Of a DNA stretch of 64,000 nucleotides, positions 46,677-55,895 are shown in pieces. The notes under the pieces were generated by a model. It searched no databases and was not told where the DNA came from. It was given only the letters and a program-made list of their open reading frames with translations. This DNA is from Vibrio maerlii (GTDB lineage Bacteria > Pseudomonadota > Gammaproteobacteria > Enterobacterales > Vibrionaceae): the NCBI RefSeq assembly GCF_003415655.1, contig NZ_QRHC01000006.1, forward strand, positions 62,001-126,000. The letters are read 5' to 3'. Numbering within the stretch: the stretch's first letter is position 1; every line of letters starts with the position of its first letter. Both the position numbers and the translations under genes were made by a program.

Positions 46677-46720
46677 CAGGCTAGGGGGTGTTGTAGCTTC
46701 ACTCACATGAGTGGAATACA

Positions 46721-47185
46721 CTACAGCGCCCTTCTTAATACGTGTTGCAAACCGTAATCTCCACCCGAATACAGCTTGTTAGTATCCTCAAACCCAGACG
46801 TAACATATAAGTTGTAGCCCGCTACATTTTTCTTGTTTACCGTCAAGCAGAGTGTGCGGTATTCCGGGTAGCGCCCCTGAGCAATCATAGCCATTCGCTC
46901 TAACGCTTTTCTGCCATATCCCTTTCTTTGATGACCTTTGCCAATGAGTAAGTTTCTGACGCCCAAATCTTTAGGGTTAGCAAAGGTGTGGGTGTGAGAG
47001 TAAGCACGGTCAAAATAGAAAAAGCCGACAAGCACTTTATCAACCTCGATACAAAAGTAATCTTCATGAGGTTTTCTATTTGGGTAAGTCGACTCAAAAT
47101 TGGAGGCAAAATGCTTTTGGTTGGGAAGCGGCTCTAAATTCATCAAAGCAGCAAAGTCTTTCAATTTAACTGGTCGAATAATCAT
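46721..47185 (-). CDS. GNAT-family N-acetyltransferase
   Basis: A 154-residue acetyltransferase. The acetyl-CoA loop is IGKGHQRKGYGRKALERM (about residues 82-99), with the later NKKNVAGYNLYVTSGFE block typical of GNAT motif B. The substrate (small molecule, peptide or antibiotic) cannot be told. A stem with CACTC-ACAT-GAGTG at 46700-46713, between it and queD, may act as a weak shared terminator. Confidence 0.9.
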   Translation of the reverse strand: MIIRPVKLKDFAALMNLEPLPNQKHFASNFESTYPNRKPHEDYFCIEVDKVLVGFFYFDRAYSHTHTFANPKDLGVRNLLIGKGHQRKGYGRKALERMAMIAQGRYPEYRTLCLTVNKKNVAGYNLYVTSGFEDTNKLYSGGDYGLQHVLRRAL

Positions 47186-47216
47186 GAATCTTCCCTCAAC
47201 CGGAACGCATAAAAAA

Positions 47217-47238
47217 AGCGGCAGAATAGCCGCTTTCT
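47217..47238 (-). terminator. Terminator of sdaA
   Basis: AAAGCGGC and GCCGCTTT form an 8-bp stem with loop AGAATA, followed on the minus strand by seven T residues. Confidence 0.9.
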
Positions 47239-47260
47239 ATTATACGTATGATGTGCTGAA

Positions 47261-48622
47261 TTAACAGACTACTTTTATCGCTAGGCCGCCTTGAGAGGTT
47301 TCTCGGTATTTAGCGTTCATGTCCTTGCCGGTTTCAAGCATGGTTTCAATAACTTTATCTAAAGAGACCGTTGGTGCTGAAGAGCGGCGCAGTGCCATGC
47401 GAGTCGAGTTTATTGCTTTTACCGCTGCAATACCATTGCGTTCAATACAAGGAACTTGCACCTGTCCAGCTACTGGGTCACACGTCAAACCGAGGTTGTG
47501 CTCCATCGCAATCTCTGCAGCCATGCAAACTTGTTCAGGGCTACCGCCAAGAAGCTCTGCCAAGCCCGCTGCAGCCATTGAGCAAGCAACACCAACTTCC
47601 CCCTGACAACCTACTTCAGCACCAGAAATAGATGCGTTTTGCTTGTATAGGCCCCCGATAGCACCAGAAGCTGCAAAGTAACGAATGTAATCTTTTTCAG
47701 TGACTGTCTGGATAAACTTATCGTAGTAAGCGAGTACTGCAGGGATGATTCCACATGCGCCGTTAGTTGGTGCAGTAACCACACGGCCACCTGCAGCGTT
47801 TTCTTCGTTGACGGCAAATGCGAACATGTTAACCCAATCGACCACTGCCATAGGATCGTTACTGGTTGACTCGGATGCGAGTAGTTGTTGGCGGAGAGCT
47901 GCTGCACGGCGAGGTACACGCAGAGGACCTGGAAGCAGACCTTCTTTGTTCATGCCACGCTCCATGCACTCACGCATGGTTTTCCAGATGTTAGCGTAGT
48001 TAGTTTTGATTTCGTCTTCTGCACCAACAGCTAGCTCGTTTGCCATAACCAAGGTACTGATTGATAAGCCATGCTCTTTACATTGTTCAACAAGCTCTGC
48101 TGCACTGTTGAAATCGTAAGGAACCTTAACTGGGTTCTCATCTTCTTTGCCGAAGTTTTCCTCATCAACAATAAAACCACCACCAATAGAGTAGTAGGTT
48201 TTTGAGTACGCTTTTTCGTCATCGATCCATGCATGGATCTGCATGCCATTCTCATGAAGCGCTAGGTTTGATGAATGGAAGTTCATACCCCCTTCACGAG
48301 GGAAAGAGACGGTATGGCAATGCATGCCTACTGGTAAACGTTCAGTCTCTTCAACTCGAGCGATAAAGCCTGGGATTGAATCAATATCAACGCGCTCAGG
48401 GCTATTGCCTGCTAATCCCATAATAATGGCGATATCTGTATGGTGACCTTTCCCGGTCAGTGATAGCGATCCATATACATCTACAGTGATCTTGGTGATA
48501 TCACGCAGTTTACCCATTGCGCGTAGATCATCAATGAACTCTTTGCCGGCCTTCATTGGGCCAACGGTGTGAGAGCTCGATGGGCCAACACCTACTTTGT
48601 AGATATCAAAAACACTAATCAT
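47261..48622 (-). CDS. sdaA: L-serine ammonia-lyase (iron-sulfur type)
   Basis: A 453-residue single-chain enzyme that deaminates L-serine to pyruvate. The N-terminal beta domain begins [20 protein letters not shown], the hallmark of the family. The C-terminal catalytic domain holds the cluster cysteines in [28 protein letters not shown] and [14 protein letters not shown]. It lies 86 bp after sdaC with a hairpin between, so expression is probably linked but unequal. The frame ends IKVVC, a terminal cysteine as in E. coli. Confidence 0.97.
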   Translation of the reverse strand: MISVFDIYKVGVGPSSSHTVGPMKAGKEFIDDLRAMGKLRDITKITVDVYGSLSLTGKGHHTDIAIIMGLAGNSPERVDIDSIPGFIARVEETERLPVGMHCHTVSFPREGGMNFHSSNLALHENGMQIHAWIDDEKAYSKTYYSIGGGFIVDEENFGKEDENPVKVPYDFNSAAELVEQCKEHGLSISTLVMANELAVGAEDEIKTNYANIWKTMRECMERGMNKEGLLPGPLRVPRRAAALRQQLLASESTSNDPMAVVDWVNMFAFAVNEENAAGGRVVTAPTNGACGIIPAVLAYYDKFIQTVTEKDYIRYFAASGAIGGLYKQNASISGAEVGCQGEVGVACSMAAAGLAELLGGSPEQVCMAAEIAMEHNLGLTCDPVAGQVQVPCIERNGIAAVKAINSTRMALRRSSAPTVSLDKVIETMLETGKDMNAKYRETSQGGLAIKVVC

Positions 48623-48642
48623 GTTGATTACCTCAGAAAAGA

Positions 48643-48670
48643 AGCCTCCCTCGAAGAGTGGGGAGGCTTT
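48643..48670 (-). terminator. Hairpin between sdaC and sdaA
   Basis: AAGCCTCCC and GGGAGGCTT pair across a 10-nt loop, followed on the minus strand by CTTTTC. It can reduce read-through from sdaC to sdaA. Confidence 0.85.
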
Positions 48671-48708
48671 GGGGGCTTATTATTTTTATATCGTTTGGAG
48701 CGTCGAGA

Positions 48709-49962
48709 TTACAGCGCGCCGTACACTACTGAAGTGATAGCTGCGACACCACATATTGCAGTGAAGATCTGTACTGGCGCAGATGTTTTGTACTTCGCCA
48801 TTGCAGGTACCTTGTGCATCGCGATGACAGGCATTAGGAACAGGATTGCTGCAATCATTGGCGCGCCCATTGTCTCGATCATGCCTAGGATGCTTGGGTT
48901 AACAATCGCCACGATCCAGGTAGTGATAACGATGAACAGTAGTGAACCTTTTTCAATCTTGCTAACTGGTGTTTCAGAGCGAGATTTGATTAGACCAACT
49001 AGACCTTCATGAGCACCTAGGAAGTGACCAAAGTAGCTAGACGTGATTGCTGCGAATGCTACCAGTGGACCCATGTAAGAGATCAGTGGAGATTCATGTA
49101 CGTTTGCTAGGTAAGAAAGAACAGAGATGTTCTCAGCTTTTGCTTGTGCGAGTTGCTCTGGAGATAGAGATAGTACAACAGAGAATACGAAGAACATGAC
49201 AAAGCCCATTAGCATCATCGCTGCACCGCCAGTGATTGCGTCCGTTTTTTTAACGGCGTTCTCACCGTGTTGCAGACGCTGCTCTTTAGCAAACTGTGAG
49301 ATTACTGGGCTGTGGTTGAAAGAGAACACGATGATTGGAATTGCTAGCCAAACAATTGAAGGCATAGAAGACCAGTCTGGTGCAACAGACATCATTGAGC
49401 TGTTCCAATCTGGAATTAAGTAGAAAGACAGTGCAAGCAGGATAGCCACCAGTGGGTAAACTAAAGCAGATGTCGCTTTAAGCATCAGCTCTTTACCAAA
49501 CACAACACCAGCAGTCATAGCAGCGATCAACGCGCCAGATAGTAGCCAGCGAGGAATAGATTCCATACCTACTTGGTTGACTAGGAAAGAATCAACCGTG
49601 TTTGTGATGCCTACACCGTAGATAAGAACGATTGGGTAGATAGCGAAGAAGTATGCAAAAGTGATGATGTTTGCGCCGGTTTTACCAAAGTGTTCTTCTA
49701 CTGTGTCTGTAATATCAGCTTCAGGATTTTTTGCAGACAGAACAAAACGTGCTAGAGATTTGTGTGCAAACCAAGTCATAGGTGCAGCAATTAGCGCTAG
49801 GATTACTAATGGCCAAAAACCACCCGCACCAGCTTTGATTGGTAAGAATAATACACCAGCACCTACAGCGGTACCGAACAGAGACAGACACCAAGTAAAG
49901 TCTTTATAAGTGAACTTACTAGAGGATTGTGCGGACTGAGCCGCGCTTGTTGTTGTATTCAT
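48709..49962 (-). CDS. sdaC: Serine transporter (HAAAP family)
   Basis: A 417-residue inner-membrane proton/amino-acid symporter with about 11 predicted membrane segments. Family features include FGTAVGAGVLFLPIKAGAGG near the N-terminus, PIIVFSFNHSPVISQFAKEQ in the middle and YFGHFLGAHEG. Together with the neighbouring serine deaminase it forms a serine uptake and catabolism module, as in E. coli sdaCB. Upstream 49963-50346 is AT-rich and presumably carries its promoter. Confidence 0.94.
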   Translation of the reverse strand: MNTTTSAAQSAQSSSKFTYKDFTWCLSLFGTAVGAGVLFLPIKAGAGGFWPLVILALIAAPMTWFAHKSLARFVLSAKNPEADITDTVEEHFGKTGANIITFAYFFAIYPIVLIYGVGITNTVDSFLVNQVGMESIPRWLLSGALIAAMTAGVVFGKELMLKATSALVYPLVAILLALSFYLIPDWNSSMMSVAPDWSSMPSIVWLAIPIIVFSFNHSPVISQFAKEQRLQHGENAVKKTDAITGGAAMMLMGFVMFFVFSVVLSLSPEQLAQAKAENISVLSYLANVHESPLISYMGPLVAFAAITSSYFGHFLGAHEGLVGLIKSRSETPVSKIEKGSLLFIVITTWIVAIVNPSILGMIETMGAPMIAAILFLMPVIAMHKVPAMAKYKTSAPVQIFTAICGVAAITSVVYGAL

Positions 49963-50346
49963 TTTGTTAACTCATATTTTGGGAACAGGAAATAAGTCGA
50001 CGTGGATTTTGCAAAAGAATTCAGAAGAAAAATACGATCCAAGTCATATATTACTTTGGTGGTAATTATAACCGTTGATAAACCTAGATTTGATCACGAA
50101 AAACATGTGCCACACACGATGAATTATAATGTTTCGGATTAGATTTATTTATCCTAATAGGGTGAGGTGTTATTTAATCGTTTGCGTCGAAAGGTGTGGT
50201 TTTGATGGCTTGAGCAAAGATTTATCTAAAGTGGGTAAAAATGATAGAAAACGCGGTTGGGGGATTAACTAAGTATTAACAATAAGGTGTGAATTAAACT
50301 TGAAACAAGTTAAGGGATAAGACTAGATCTGGGAAGTTTGTGGCCG
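49963..50346. other. Intergenic region upstream of sdaC
   Basis: A 384-bp AT-rich spacer between the sdaC start and the Nudix gene end. It should contain the sdaC promoter and the Nudix gene's transcript end. I found no gene, strong hairpin or convincing operator in it. Confidence 0.6.
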
Positions 50347-50958
50347 TTAATCTGATAAAGGGCAATGCACTGGAGTGAGTTGTTTTTGAAATGCTTCGAT
50401 TATTTGTCCGGTGACTCCCCAAATAAAATGTTCTTGGTACGGAATAGCGAAGATGCGGTGAATATGTTCGTTTATTTCGAACTGTTGGCTAAACAGGTTT
50501 TGCTTGTTAAACACAAACTCAGCAGGCGCTTCGAAAAGTAACTCGACTTCGTTGGCATCAATGACGGGTTGATAATCAGGGTTTACAAAAGCAATGATTG
50601 GCGTGACCAGGAACTGGCTGATAGTAGGTAATGTTGGTAATTGACCAACGACTTCGATCATCGAGGAGGGGATACCGACTTCTTCCTCTGCTTCGCGTAT
50701 GGCGGTGTATGCTAATGACCCGTCGGTTTGCTCAAACTTTCCACCTGGGAAGCTGATTTGACCAGGATGATGGCGAAGGTGGCTAGCTCGCTTAGTAAAG
50801 ATAACTTGTAAGCCATTAGGACGTTCAACCAGCGCGATTAAGACCGCAGCTTGGCGCATAGCGTCGGTTGGCGTTTTCTTGAGGCGGTTTAGGCTTTCTT
50901 GGTGATAAGCATGAGGAAGGGATAAATTGAAACGATGGAGAAATTGTTGTTTGTTCAT
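50347..50958 (-). CDS. Nudix hydrolase, CoA pyrophosphatase-like (NudL)
   Basis: A 203-residue Nudix enzyme. The Nudix box reads GGKFEQTDGSLAYTAIREAE then EEVGI (about residues 71-95), and the NudL/UPF0035 element is visible just before it as HHPGQISFPGGK. This branch hydrolyses CoA and acyl-CoA to phosphopantetheine and 3',5'-ADP. AGAGGGG precedes the ATG. It follows pabB on the same strand, and the 8-mer array occupies most of the 86-bp gap between them. Confidence 0.92.
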   Translation of the reverse strand: MNKQQFLHRFNLSLPHAYHQESLNRLKKTPTDAMRQAAVLIALVERPNGLQVIFTKRASHLRHHPGQISFPGGKFEQTDGSLAYTAIREAEEEVGIPSSMIEVVGQLPTLPTISQFLVTPIIAFVNPDYQPVIDANEVELLFEAPAEFVFNKQNLFSQQFEINEHIHRIFAIPYQEHFIWGVTGQIIEAFQKQLTPVHCPLSD

Positions 50959-50981
50959 TTTACCCCTCTTTTAAAATCTAT

Positions 50982-51053
50982 TAGCTCTCTAGCTCTCTAG
51001 CTCTCTAGCTCTCTAGCTCTCTAGCTCTCTAGCTCTCTAGCTCTCTAGCTCTC
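50982..51053. repeat. 8-mer tandem array (TCTCTAGC), 8 perfect copies plus partials
   Basis: Eight perfect copies of TCTCTAGC occupy 50986-51049, with a half copy on the left (TAGC 50982-50985) and TCTC on the right. It is the same unit as the 20-copy array at 6696-6855. The pabB stop codon (51045-51047 on the minus strand) and its last two codons are within the array, and the array ends about 25 bp before the Nudix start. Confidence 0.96.
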
Positions 51054-52472
51054 TTTCTTTTCTAGTATAGGCAGAATTCGTGAGAGCTTATCAAATGTTT
51101 CTTGATACTCTGCATCACACTGGCTATCTGCGACGACGCCACCGCCAGCCCAAGCGAACAACTGGTTATTGTGTGCCACTAGCGTTCGAATGGTAATGCT
51201 GGTGTCCATGCGCCCACAACGACTGATGTATCCTATGCTTCCGCAATAGGTGCTGCGACGATGGGGTTCAAGCTCTTCGATGATCTGCATTGCTCGCACT
51301 TTAGGGGCGCCAGTAATGGATCCTCCAGGGAAGCATGCTCTCAAAAGATCGGTGGCATTGTATTCATCATCAAGCTTTGCTCGGATTGTGCTCACAAGGT
51401 GGTGAACGGCAGGAAAGCTCTCTATGTCAAATAGCTTTGGTACATGAACCGTACCAGGCTTAGCAACCCGACCGATATCGTTTCTCAACAGATCGACAAT
51501 CATCAAGTTTTCAGCCTGATCTTTTTCAGCGGCTTTTAATTCGTTCGCACTGTTTTCATCTAGCGCAGGATCAGAGAAGCGTGGTCTCGTGCCTTTGATG
51601 GGCTTGGTTTCGATCTCGTGCTTATCGAGTAGTAAGAAGCGCTCTGGTGAAATACTTATTATGCTGCTTTCTTCTGTGCGAATAAAAGCAGAGAAAGGCG
51701 CTTTGTTTTGTTCATTCAGGCGATTGAAAGCATCCCACTCACTGCCTTGATATGACACGTTAAAGCGTTGCGCGAGATTAATTTGATAACAGTCTCCACT
51801 TAATAAGTACTCTTGAACCTGATCAAAGCGTTGGGAATACTCTTGCTTTGACATGTTTGATGTCCAATCAGAGGTCAATCCGAAATTAAGTTGAGGTTTC
51901 TTTTTCTGGTTATGTAACCACAGCATGAACTCTTTAGGATAAAGACCAATGCAATAAGCCGCTTTATCTTGATGGTCAATAATCACAGCCGTCTCATAGA
52001 GGCCAACAGCCATATCTTGATTATCAATATCATGCTTTGCCAGATTCGGTAGCGTTTCTACATGACGTCCCAAATCGTAAGAAAAGTAACCCAAGATCCC
52101 CCCGACAAATGGGCAATCTTGTGGGAGCACATACTTTGAAGTATCAATTTCGGCTAATTGTTCATCCATCACGCTTTCTATCGTGGTAAACGGGTCACCT
52201 TGGTGAGTGACTTTTTCTTCTAACGTTCTTTCGAAAGGTGAGTCTTGTTCGAAACGATATACAGAGGTAGTGGTATCGGTACCTTTCGTTGTCACAGTGG
52301 CTAAAGGGTTCGCAACGAGGATATCGAAGCGACTGTCAACATGCTCATTCGAAGACGAGCAAAGAAGCATTGCCCAAGGTAGTGCTTCAATAGGTTCAAA
52401 TAACGAATAAGCTAACGTTGGCTCATAGTTAAGTGGAATGTATGAGAGGGCAGTCGGTTGTTTGTTATTCAT
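51045..52472 (-). CDS. pabB: Aminodeoxychorismate synthase component I
   Basis: A 475-residue chorismate-utilising enzyme that, with PabA, makes 4-amino-4-deoxychorismate for folate synthesis. Conserved blocks are FVGGILGYFSYDLGRH, GDCYQINLAQRF, ISPERFLLL, ETKPIKGTRPR, ENLMIVDLLRNDIGRVAKPG and FPGGSITGAPKVRAMQIIEE. A PabB-type N-terminal domain is complete. The end RILPILE reaches the family's usual terminus, so the array-encoded ES and TAG add little and the protein is not truncated. It probably shares a transcript with the Nudix gene. Confidence 0.95.
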   Translation of the reverse strand: MNNKQPTALSYIPLNYEPTLAYSLFEPIEALPWAMLLCSSSNEHVDSRFDILVANPLATVTTKGTDTTTSVYRFEQDSPFERTLEEKVTHQGDPFTTIESVMDEQLAEIDTSKYVLPQDCPFVGGILGYFSYDLGRHVETLPNLAKHDIDNQDMAVGLYETAVIIDHQDKAAYCIGLYPKEFMLWLHNQKKKPQLNFGLTSDWTSNMSKQEYSQRFDQVQEYLLSGDCYQINLAQRFNVSYQGSEWDAFNRLNEQNKAPFSAFIRTEESSIISISPERFLLLDKHEIETKPIKGTRPRFSDPALDENSANELKAAEKDQAENLMIVDLLRNDIGRVAKPGTVHVPKLFDIESFPAVHHLVSTIRAKLDDEYNATDLLRACFPGGSITGAPKVRAMQIIEELEPHRRSTYCGSIGYISRCGRMDTSITIRTLVAHNNQLFAWAGGGVVADSQCDAEYQETFDKLSRILPILEKKES

Positions 52473-52585
52473 TTGTTTAAATTTGTGACAAAGAAATGAT
52501 TCGCTGCATAGCGCGTGATGGCGAGCAAGAGTATCATAAATAAATTAATGGGTTGCAGAAAAATCAACATGTGTAATCGATAGCC

Positions 52586-52713
52586 TATACCCAAAATAAT
52601 TGGAGTTGCGGCGCGGCAGCAAGACAATTCAGCCCTATGAGCATAGATGCTCTATGTGACTAGGCTGCATTGACGCAGTTAGCAAAGCTGCGACTTCAAG
52701 TATGAAGAGTATA
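52586..52713. repeat. ERIC-like interspersed palindromic repeat (128 bp)
   Basis: The ends are inverted: TATACCCAAAATAATTGGAG at the left and a right end TATGAAGAGTATA preceded by GCGACTTCAAG. A central CATAGA/TCTATG hairpin (52642-52656) lies in the middle. From general knowledge this is an abundant intergenic repeat type in Vibrio and relatives. It sits directly upstream of the fumarase gene and does not contain its true start. Confidence 0.75.
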
Positions 52714-52761
52714 ATCGGTATGCACCGACCCAGCCATGCACACGGACTAATGAGGCAAGCG

Positions 52762-54276
52762 ATGACAGTCATTCGTAAACAGGATCTAATCAGCAGTGTA
52801 GCTGATGCTCTTCAATATATCTCTTATTACCATCCTTTGGATTTCGTTAAAGCGCTAGAAGAAGCATACAACCGTGAAGAGAGCCAAGCAGCGAAAGATG
52901 CTATCGCTCAAATTCTGATTAACTCACGCATGTCTGCAGAAGGCCACCGTCCTATCTGTCAGGATACCGGCATCGTGACTTGCTTTGTGAACATCGGTAT
53001 GAACGTTCAGTGGGAAACCGATCAAACAGTCCAAGAGATGGTAGACGAAGGTGTTCGTCAAGCCTACACCAACCCAGATAACCCATTGCGTGCTTCGGTT
53101 CTGATGGACCCAGCAGGCAAGCGCATTAATACTAAAGACAATACTCCTGCCGTTGTGCACATCAATATGGTGCCAGGCGATAAAGTTGAAGTTCAAATTG
53201 CGGCTAAGGGCGGCGGCTCAGAGAACAAAACCAAGATGGTGATGCTCAATCCATCTGACGATATTGCAGAATGGGTAGAGAAGACACTACCGACGATGGG
53301 CGCTGGTTGGTGTCCACCGGGAATGCTAGGTATTGGTATTGGTGGCACAGCTGAAAAAGCCGCGGTACTAGCAAAAGAATCTCTGATGGAGCACATCGAT
53401 ATCCAAGAGCTTATCGACCGTGGCCCACAAAATGCGGAAGAAGAGCTGCGTTTGGATATCTTTAACCGTGTAAACAAATTGGGTATTGGTGCTCAAGGTC
53501 TAGGTGGCTTGACTACTGTTGTCGATGTGAAAATCAAAACAGCGCCAACGCATGCAGCGTCTAAGCCAGTTTGCTTGATTCCAAACTGCGCCGCGACACG
53601 ACATGTTCACTTCACGCTTGATGGCTCAGGTCCAGCCGAGCTGACACCACCTAAACTGGAAGATTGGCCAGAAATCACTTGGGAAGCTGGCGAGAATACC
53701 CGTCGTGTCAACCTTGATACAGTGACGAAAGAAGATGTACAAGAATGGAAAACAGGCGAGACAGTTCTACTTTCTGGCAAGATCTTAACAGGTCGTGATG
53801 CGGCTCATAAACGTATTCAAGGCATGCTAGAAAGCGGTGAAGGCTTGCCAGAAGGCGTCGACCTGAAAGGTAAGTTTATCTACTACGTAGGCCCTGTTGA
53901 TGCAGTTGGTGATGAAGTCGTTGGCCCAGCAGGCCCAACAACCTCGACTCGTATGGATAAGTTTACCGATATGATGCTCGAGGAAACGGGCATCATGGGT
54001 ATGATTGGTAAAGCAGAGCGTGGTCCGGCAACCGTTGAATCGATCAAGAAGCACAAAGCTGTGTATCTGATGGCTGTTGGCGGCGCGGCTTACTTGGTTG
54101 CTAAAGCGATAAAGAAAGCACGTGTTGTGGCATTCGAAGATCTCGGTATGGAAGCAATCTACGAGTTTGACGTTGAAGATATGCCGGTGACCGTAGCGGT
54201 TGACTCTGATGGCGCGAATGCACACCAAATTGGCCCTGATACATGGAAAGTTAAGATCGCGGAGGCGGAACTTTAA
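52762..54276 (+). CDS. Fumarate hydratase, class I (iron-sulfur, single chain)
   Basis: A 504-residue class I fumarase that interconverts fumarate and L-malate with a 4Fe-4S cluster. The N-terminal alpha part carries ICQDTGIVTCFV, GAGWCPPGMLGIGIGG and IPNCAATRHVHF with the cluster cysteines; the C-terminal beta part has GPTTSTRMDKFTDMML and GKAERGPATVESIKKH. The frame is open to 52702, but ATG 52762 (MTVIRKQDLISSVADALQYI) has GAGG 6 nt upstream and matches the family; the upstream residues overlap the interspersed repeat. It resembles FumA/FumB in architecture. Confidence 0.95.
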   Translation: MTVIRKQDLISSVADALQYISYYHPLDFVKALEEAYNREESQAAKDAIAQILINSRMSAEGHRPICQDTGIVTCFVNIGMNVQWETDQTVQEMVDEGVRQAYTNPDNPLRASVLMDPAGKRINTKDNTPAVVHINMVPGDKVEVQIAAKGGGSENKTKMVMLNPSDDIAEWVEKTLPTMGAGWCPPGMLGIGIGGTAEKAAVLAKESLMEHIDIQELIDRGPQNAEEELRLDIFNRVNKLGIGAQGLGGLTTVVDVKIKTAPTHAASKPVCLIPNCAATRHVHFTLDGSGPAELTPPKLEDWPEITWEAGENTRRVNLDTVTKEDVQEWKTGETVLLSGKILTGRDAAHKRIQGMLESGEGLPEGVDLKGKFIYYVGPVDAVGDEVVGPAGPTTSTRMDKFTDMMLEETGIMGMIGKAERGPATVESIKKHKAVYLMAVGGAAYLVAKAIKKARVVAFEDLGMEAIYEFDVEDMPVTVAVDSDGANAHQIGPDTWKVKIAEAEL

Positions 54277-54282
54277 TAAGAA

Positions 54283-54315
54283 AAGGTGAAGCTTAGTATG
54301 GCTAAGTTTCACCTT
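54283..54315 (+). terminator. Terminator of the fumarase gene
   Basis: AAGGTGAA/TTCACCTT and CTTAG/CTAAG form a two-part stem with a 5-nt loop, 7 bp after the stop. Confidence 0.85.
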
Positions 54316-54391
54316 GACTCAATTTCTAGTTGAAATTGGTCTAAGATAATATTTCAATAGAAAAACAAATACTTAATTGTCAGGGGTGACG

Positions 54392-54577
54392 ATGCCAAAA
54401 TTTATTCAAATTCTTCAGATTATTATTGCTGTGGTCATTGGTGCCTTTGTAGGTTATGACTTAATCCTGCATGGGATCAGTATTTTCGATAACAAATACG
54501 TGACCATCACGTGTGTGTTGTTCTTGCTGATCGAGATTGCATTGTTTGTTATCTACAAACTCATTGAAGACGATTAA
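54392..54577 (+). CDS. Small two-helix membrane protein, function unknown
   Basis: A 61-residue protein starting MPKFIQILQIIIAVVIGAFV, with a second hydrophobic helix (VTITCVLFLLIEIALFVIYK) and an acidic end IEDD. ATG 54392 has AGGGG about 6 nt upstream; the open frame reaches back to 54377 without a better start. It has its own terminator. It is not recognised as a characterised family. Confidence 0.75.
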   Translation: MPKFIQILQIIIAVVIGAFVGYDLILHGISIFDNKYVTITCVLFLLIEIALFVIYKLIEDD

Positions 54578-54607
54578 AGCTTCTTCAATTTTAAAATCTG
54601 TTTAGAT

Positions 54608-54642
54608 AAACCCCTGACAAACATGAGAGTAGTCAGGGGTTT
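54608..54642 (+). terminator. Terminator of the small membrane protein gene
   Basis: AAACCCCTGAC and GTCAGGGGTTT form an 11-bp perfect stem with a 13-nt loop, followed by TTAA. The rest of the spacer to 54902 holds no gene I can support. Confidence 0.88.
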
Positions 54643-54902
54643 TTAATAGGTTATATTTGATGAGTTGTTTAAGGGAACGCGTTGCGTTGAACAAGGCTGG
54701 TGCGATCTAGAGTGCGCGTATCCCAATAGGAGGGAGTATCAATAGAAGTGCTGGAAAATCCTATTATTTTGTCCCGCTTGCGGGCATAGCCATTGCTGTC
54801 GTGTCGATTCTTGTATTTGTCTTTTATCATGACCGCTAAGTAAGCTGACACAGTATCAAGCAGTCCTCAAATCGCATAAAGGATGTTGAATCACGCGGTA
54901 AC

Positions 54903-55895
54903 TTAAGAAGTCTCTTCTGGCTCAAAGAGGTTAAAAACATTATTGATGTGTCTTTCGCCAGCTAAGTTATCGGAGCTGTTTTCCAGTTCAATTAACTCGA
55001 GAACCGTATTAATCAACTCCACTTTGCTGTAGCCAATGCTGGGGAACTGGTAAGTACCAAAATGGGAGAAAAAGGTATTATCAAAACCGATGATTGTTGG
55101 AATGTCGGTTTGGTTCTCAATGAAGTAATCAATCGCAGCCATTGCCATTGCATCTGATGTGCAAAGTATGGCGCTCTCCCGAGTGAATTTGTCGTTGCCT
55201 AGCTTGGCTAGAGTTTGCTTTGCTTCACTGTATTTGTAGTCACAGAAATTGATTGCCCTTATTTCCACACCTTGCTCTTGTAAATGTTTTTGGTAGAACT
55301 CGATACGCTTATGCTCAACAGCAGAGCTTTGTCTTCCAGCTAATAAGTACGCATGAGTGCTTCCTGATTTCGATGCGTATTGAACCGCAGATTGTATGGC
55401 GCCTTCCTCATCCAGCATCACTGACCATGTGTTCGACCAGTTTTGGCCATTGAGATTGATGACTTTGTTGGTTAGAAACAAATCCGGCATATCTTGTGGT
55501 TGAATCAGGTCCGAGAAAATGATGGCCGCATCGACTCGGTGAACAAACGCATTATTGGTAATAGAAGTGATGTCTTTCTCGGTTTTTAATCGAATGAAAA
55601 CGGGTAGCTTACCGATCGTTTGCAGCCCTTGGATTAATTGGTCAAAGAGCTCCAAGTCACTGATGTCATCCATGCTATTTACAATCACAGCAACCAAGCC
55701 TGTCGTTTTACTATTCAGGCTCTGTGCAAACGGGTTGATCACATAACCTAATTCGGCTGCGGCATTGAGCACCCGCTCTTTTTTATCTTTCGAGATGGGT
55801 TTCTTTTCTTTTGAAAAGGCTCTAGAGGCGACGGCTTTTGAAACTCCAGCTTTATCAGCGACGTCTTGTAAGGTGGGCAGTGTTTTCTCTGTCAT
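54903..55895 (-). CDS. LacI-family regulator of the asparaginase/amino-acid operon
   Basis: A 330-residue LacI/GalR-type regulator. The N-terminal DNA-binding region reads LQDVADKAGVSKAVASRAFS and GYVINPFAQSLNSKTTGLVA. The effector domain follows (DAAIIFSDLIQPQDMPDLFL, SAILCTSDAMAMAAIDYF, PTIIGFDNTFFSHFGTYQFP). It overlaps cutC by 4 bp, so it is the last gene of the operon it most likely controls through the two TGAAAC-type operators at 60538-60654. This arrangement gives autoregulation. Confidence 0.9.
   Translation of the reverse strand: MTEKTLPTLQDVADKAGVSKAVASRAFSKEKKPISKDKKERVLNAAAELGYVINPFAQSLNSKTTGLVAVIVNSMDDISDLELFDQLIQGLQTIGKLPVFIRLKTEKDITSITNNAFVHRVDAAIIFSDLIQPQDMPDLFLTNKVINLNGQNWSNTWSVMLDEEGAIQSAVQYASKSGSTHAYLLAGRQSSAVEHKRIEFYQKHLQEQGVEIRAINFCDYKYSEAKQTLAKLGNDKFTRESAILCTSDAMAMAAIDYFIENQTDIPTIIGFDNTFFSHFGTYQFPSIGYSKVELINTVLELIELENSSDNLAGERHINNVFNLFEPEETS

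Noticed and set aside
54669..54851. Minus-strand 60-codon frame downstream of the LacI gene
   Set aside because: It starts with GTG, has no ribosome site and shows no recognisable features.
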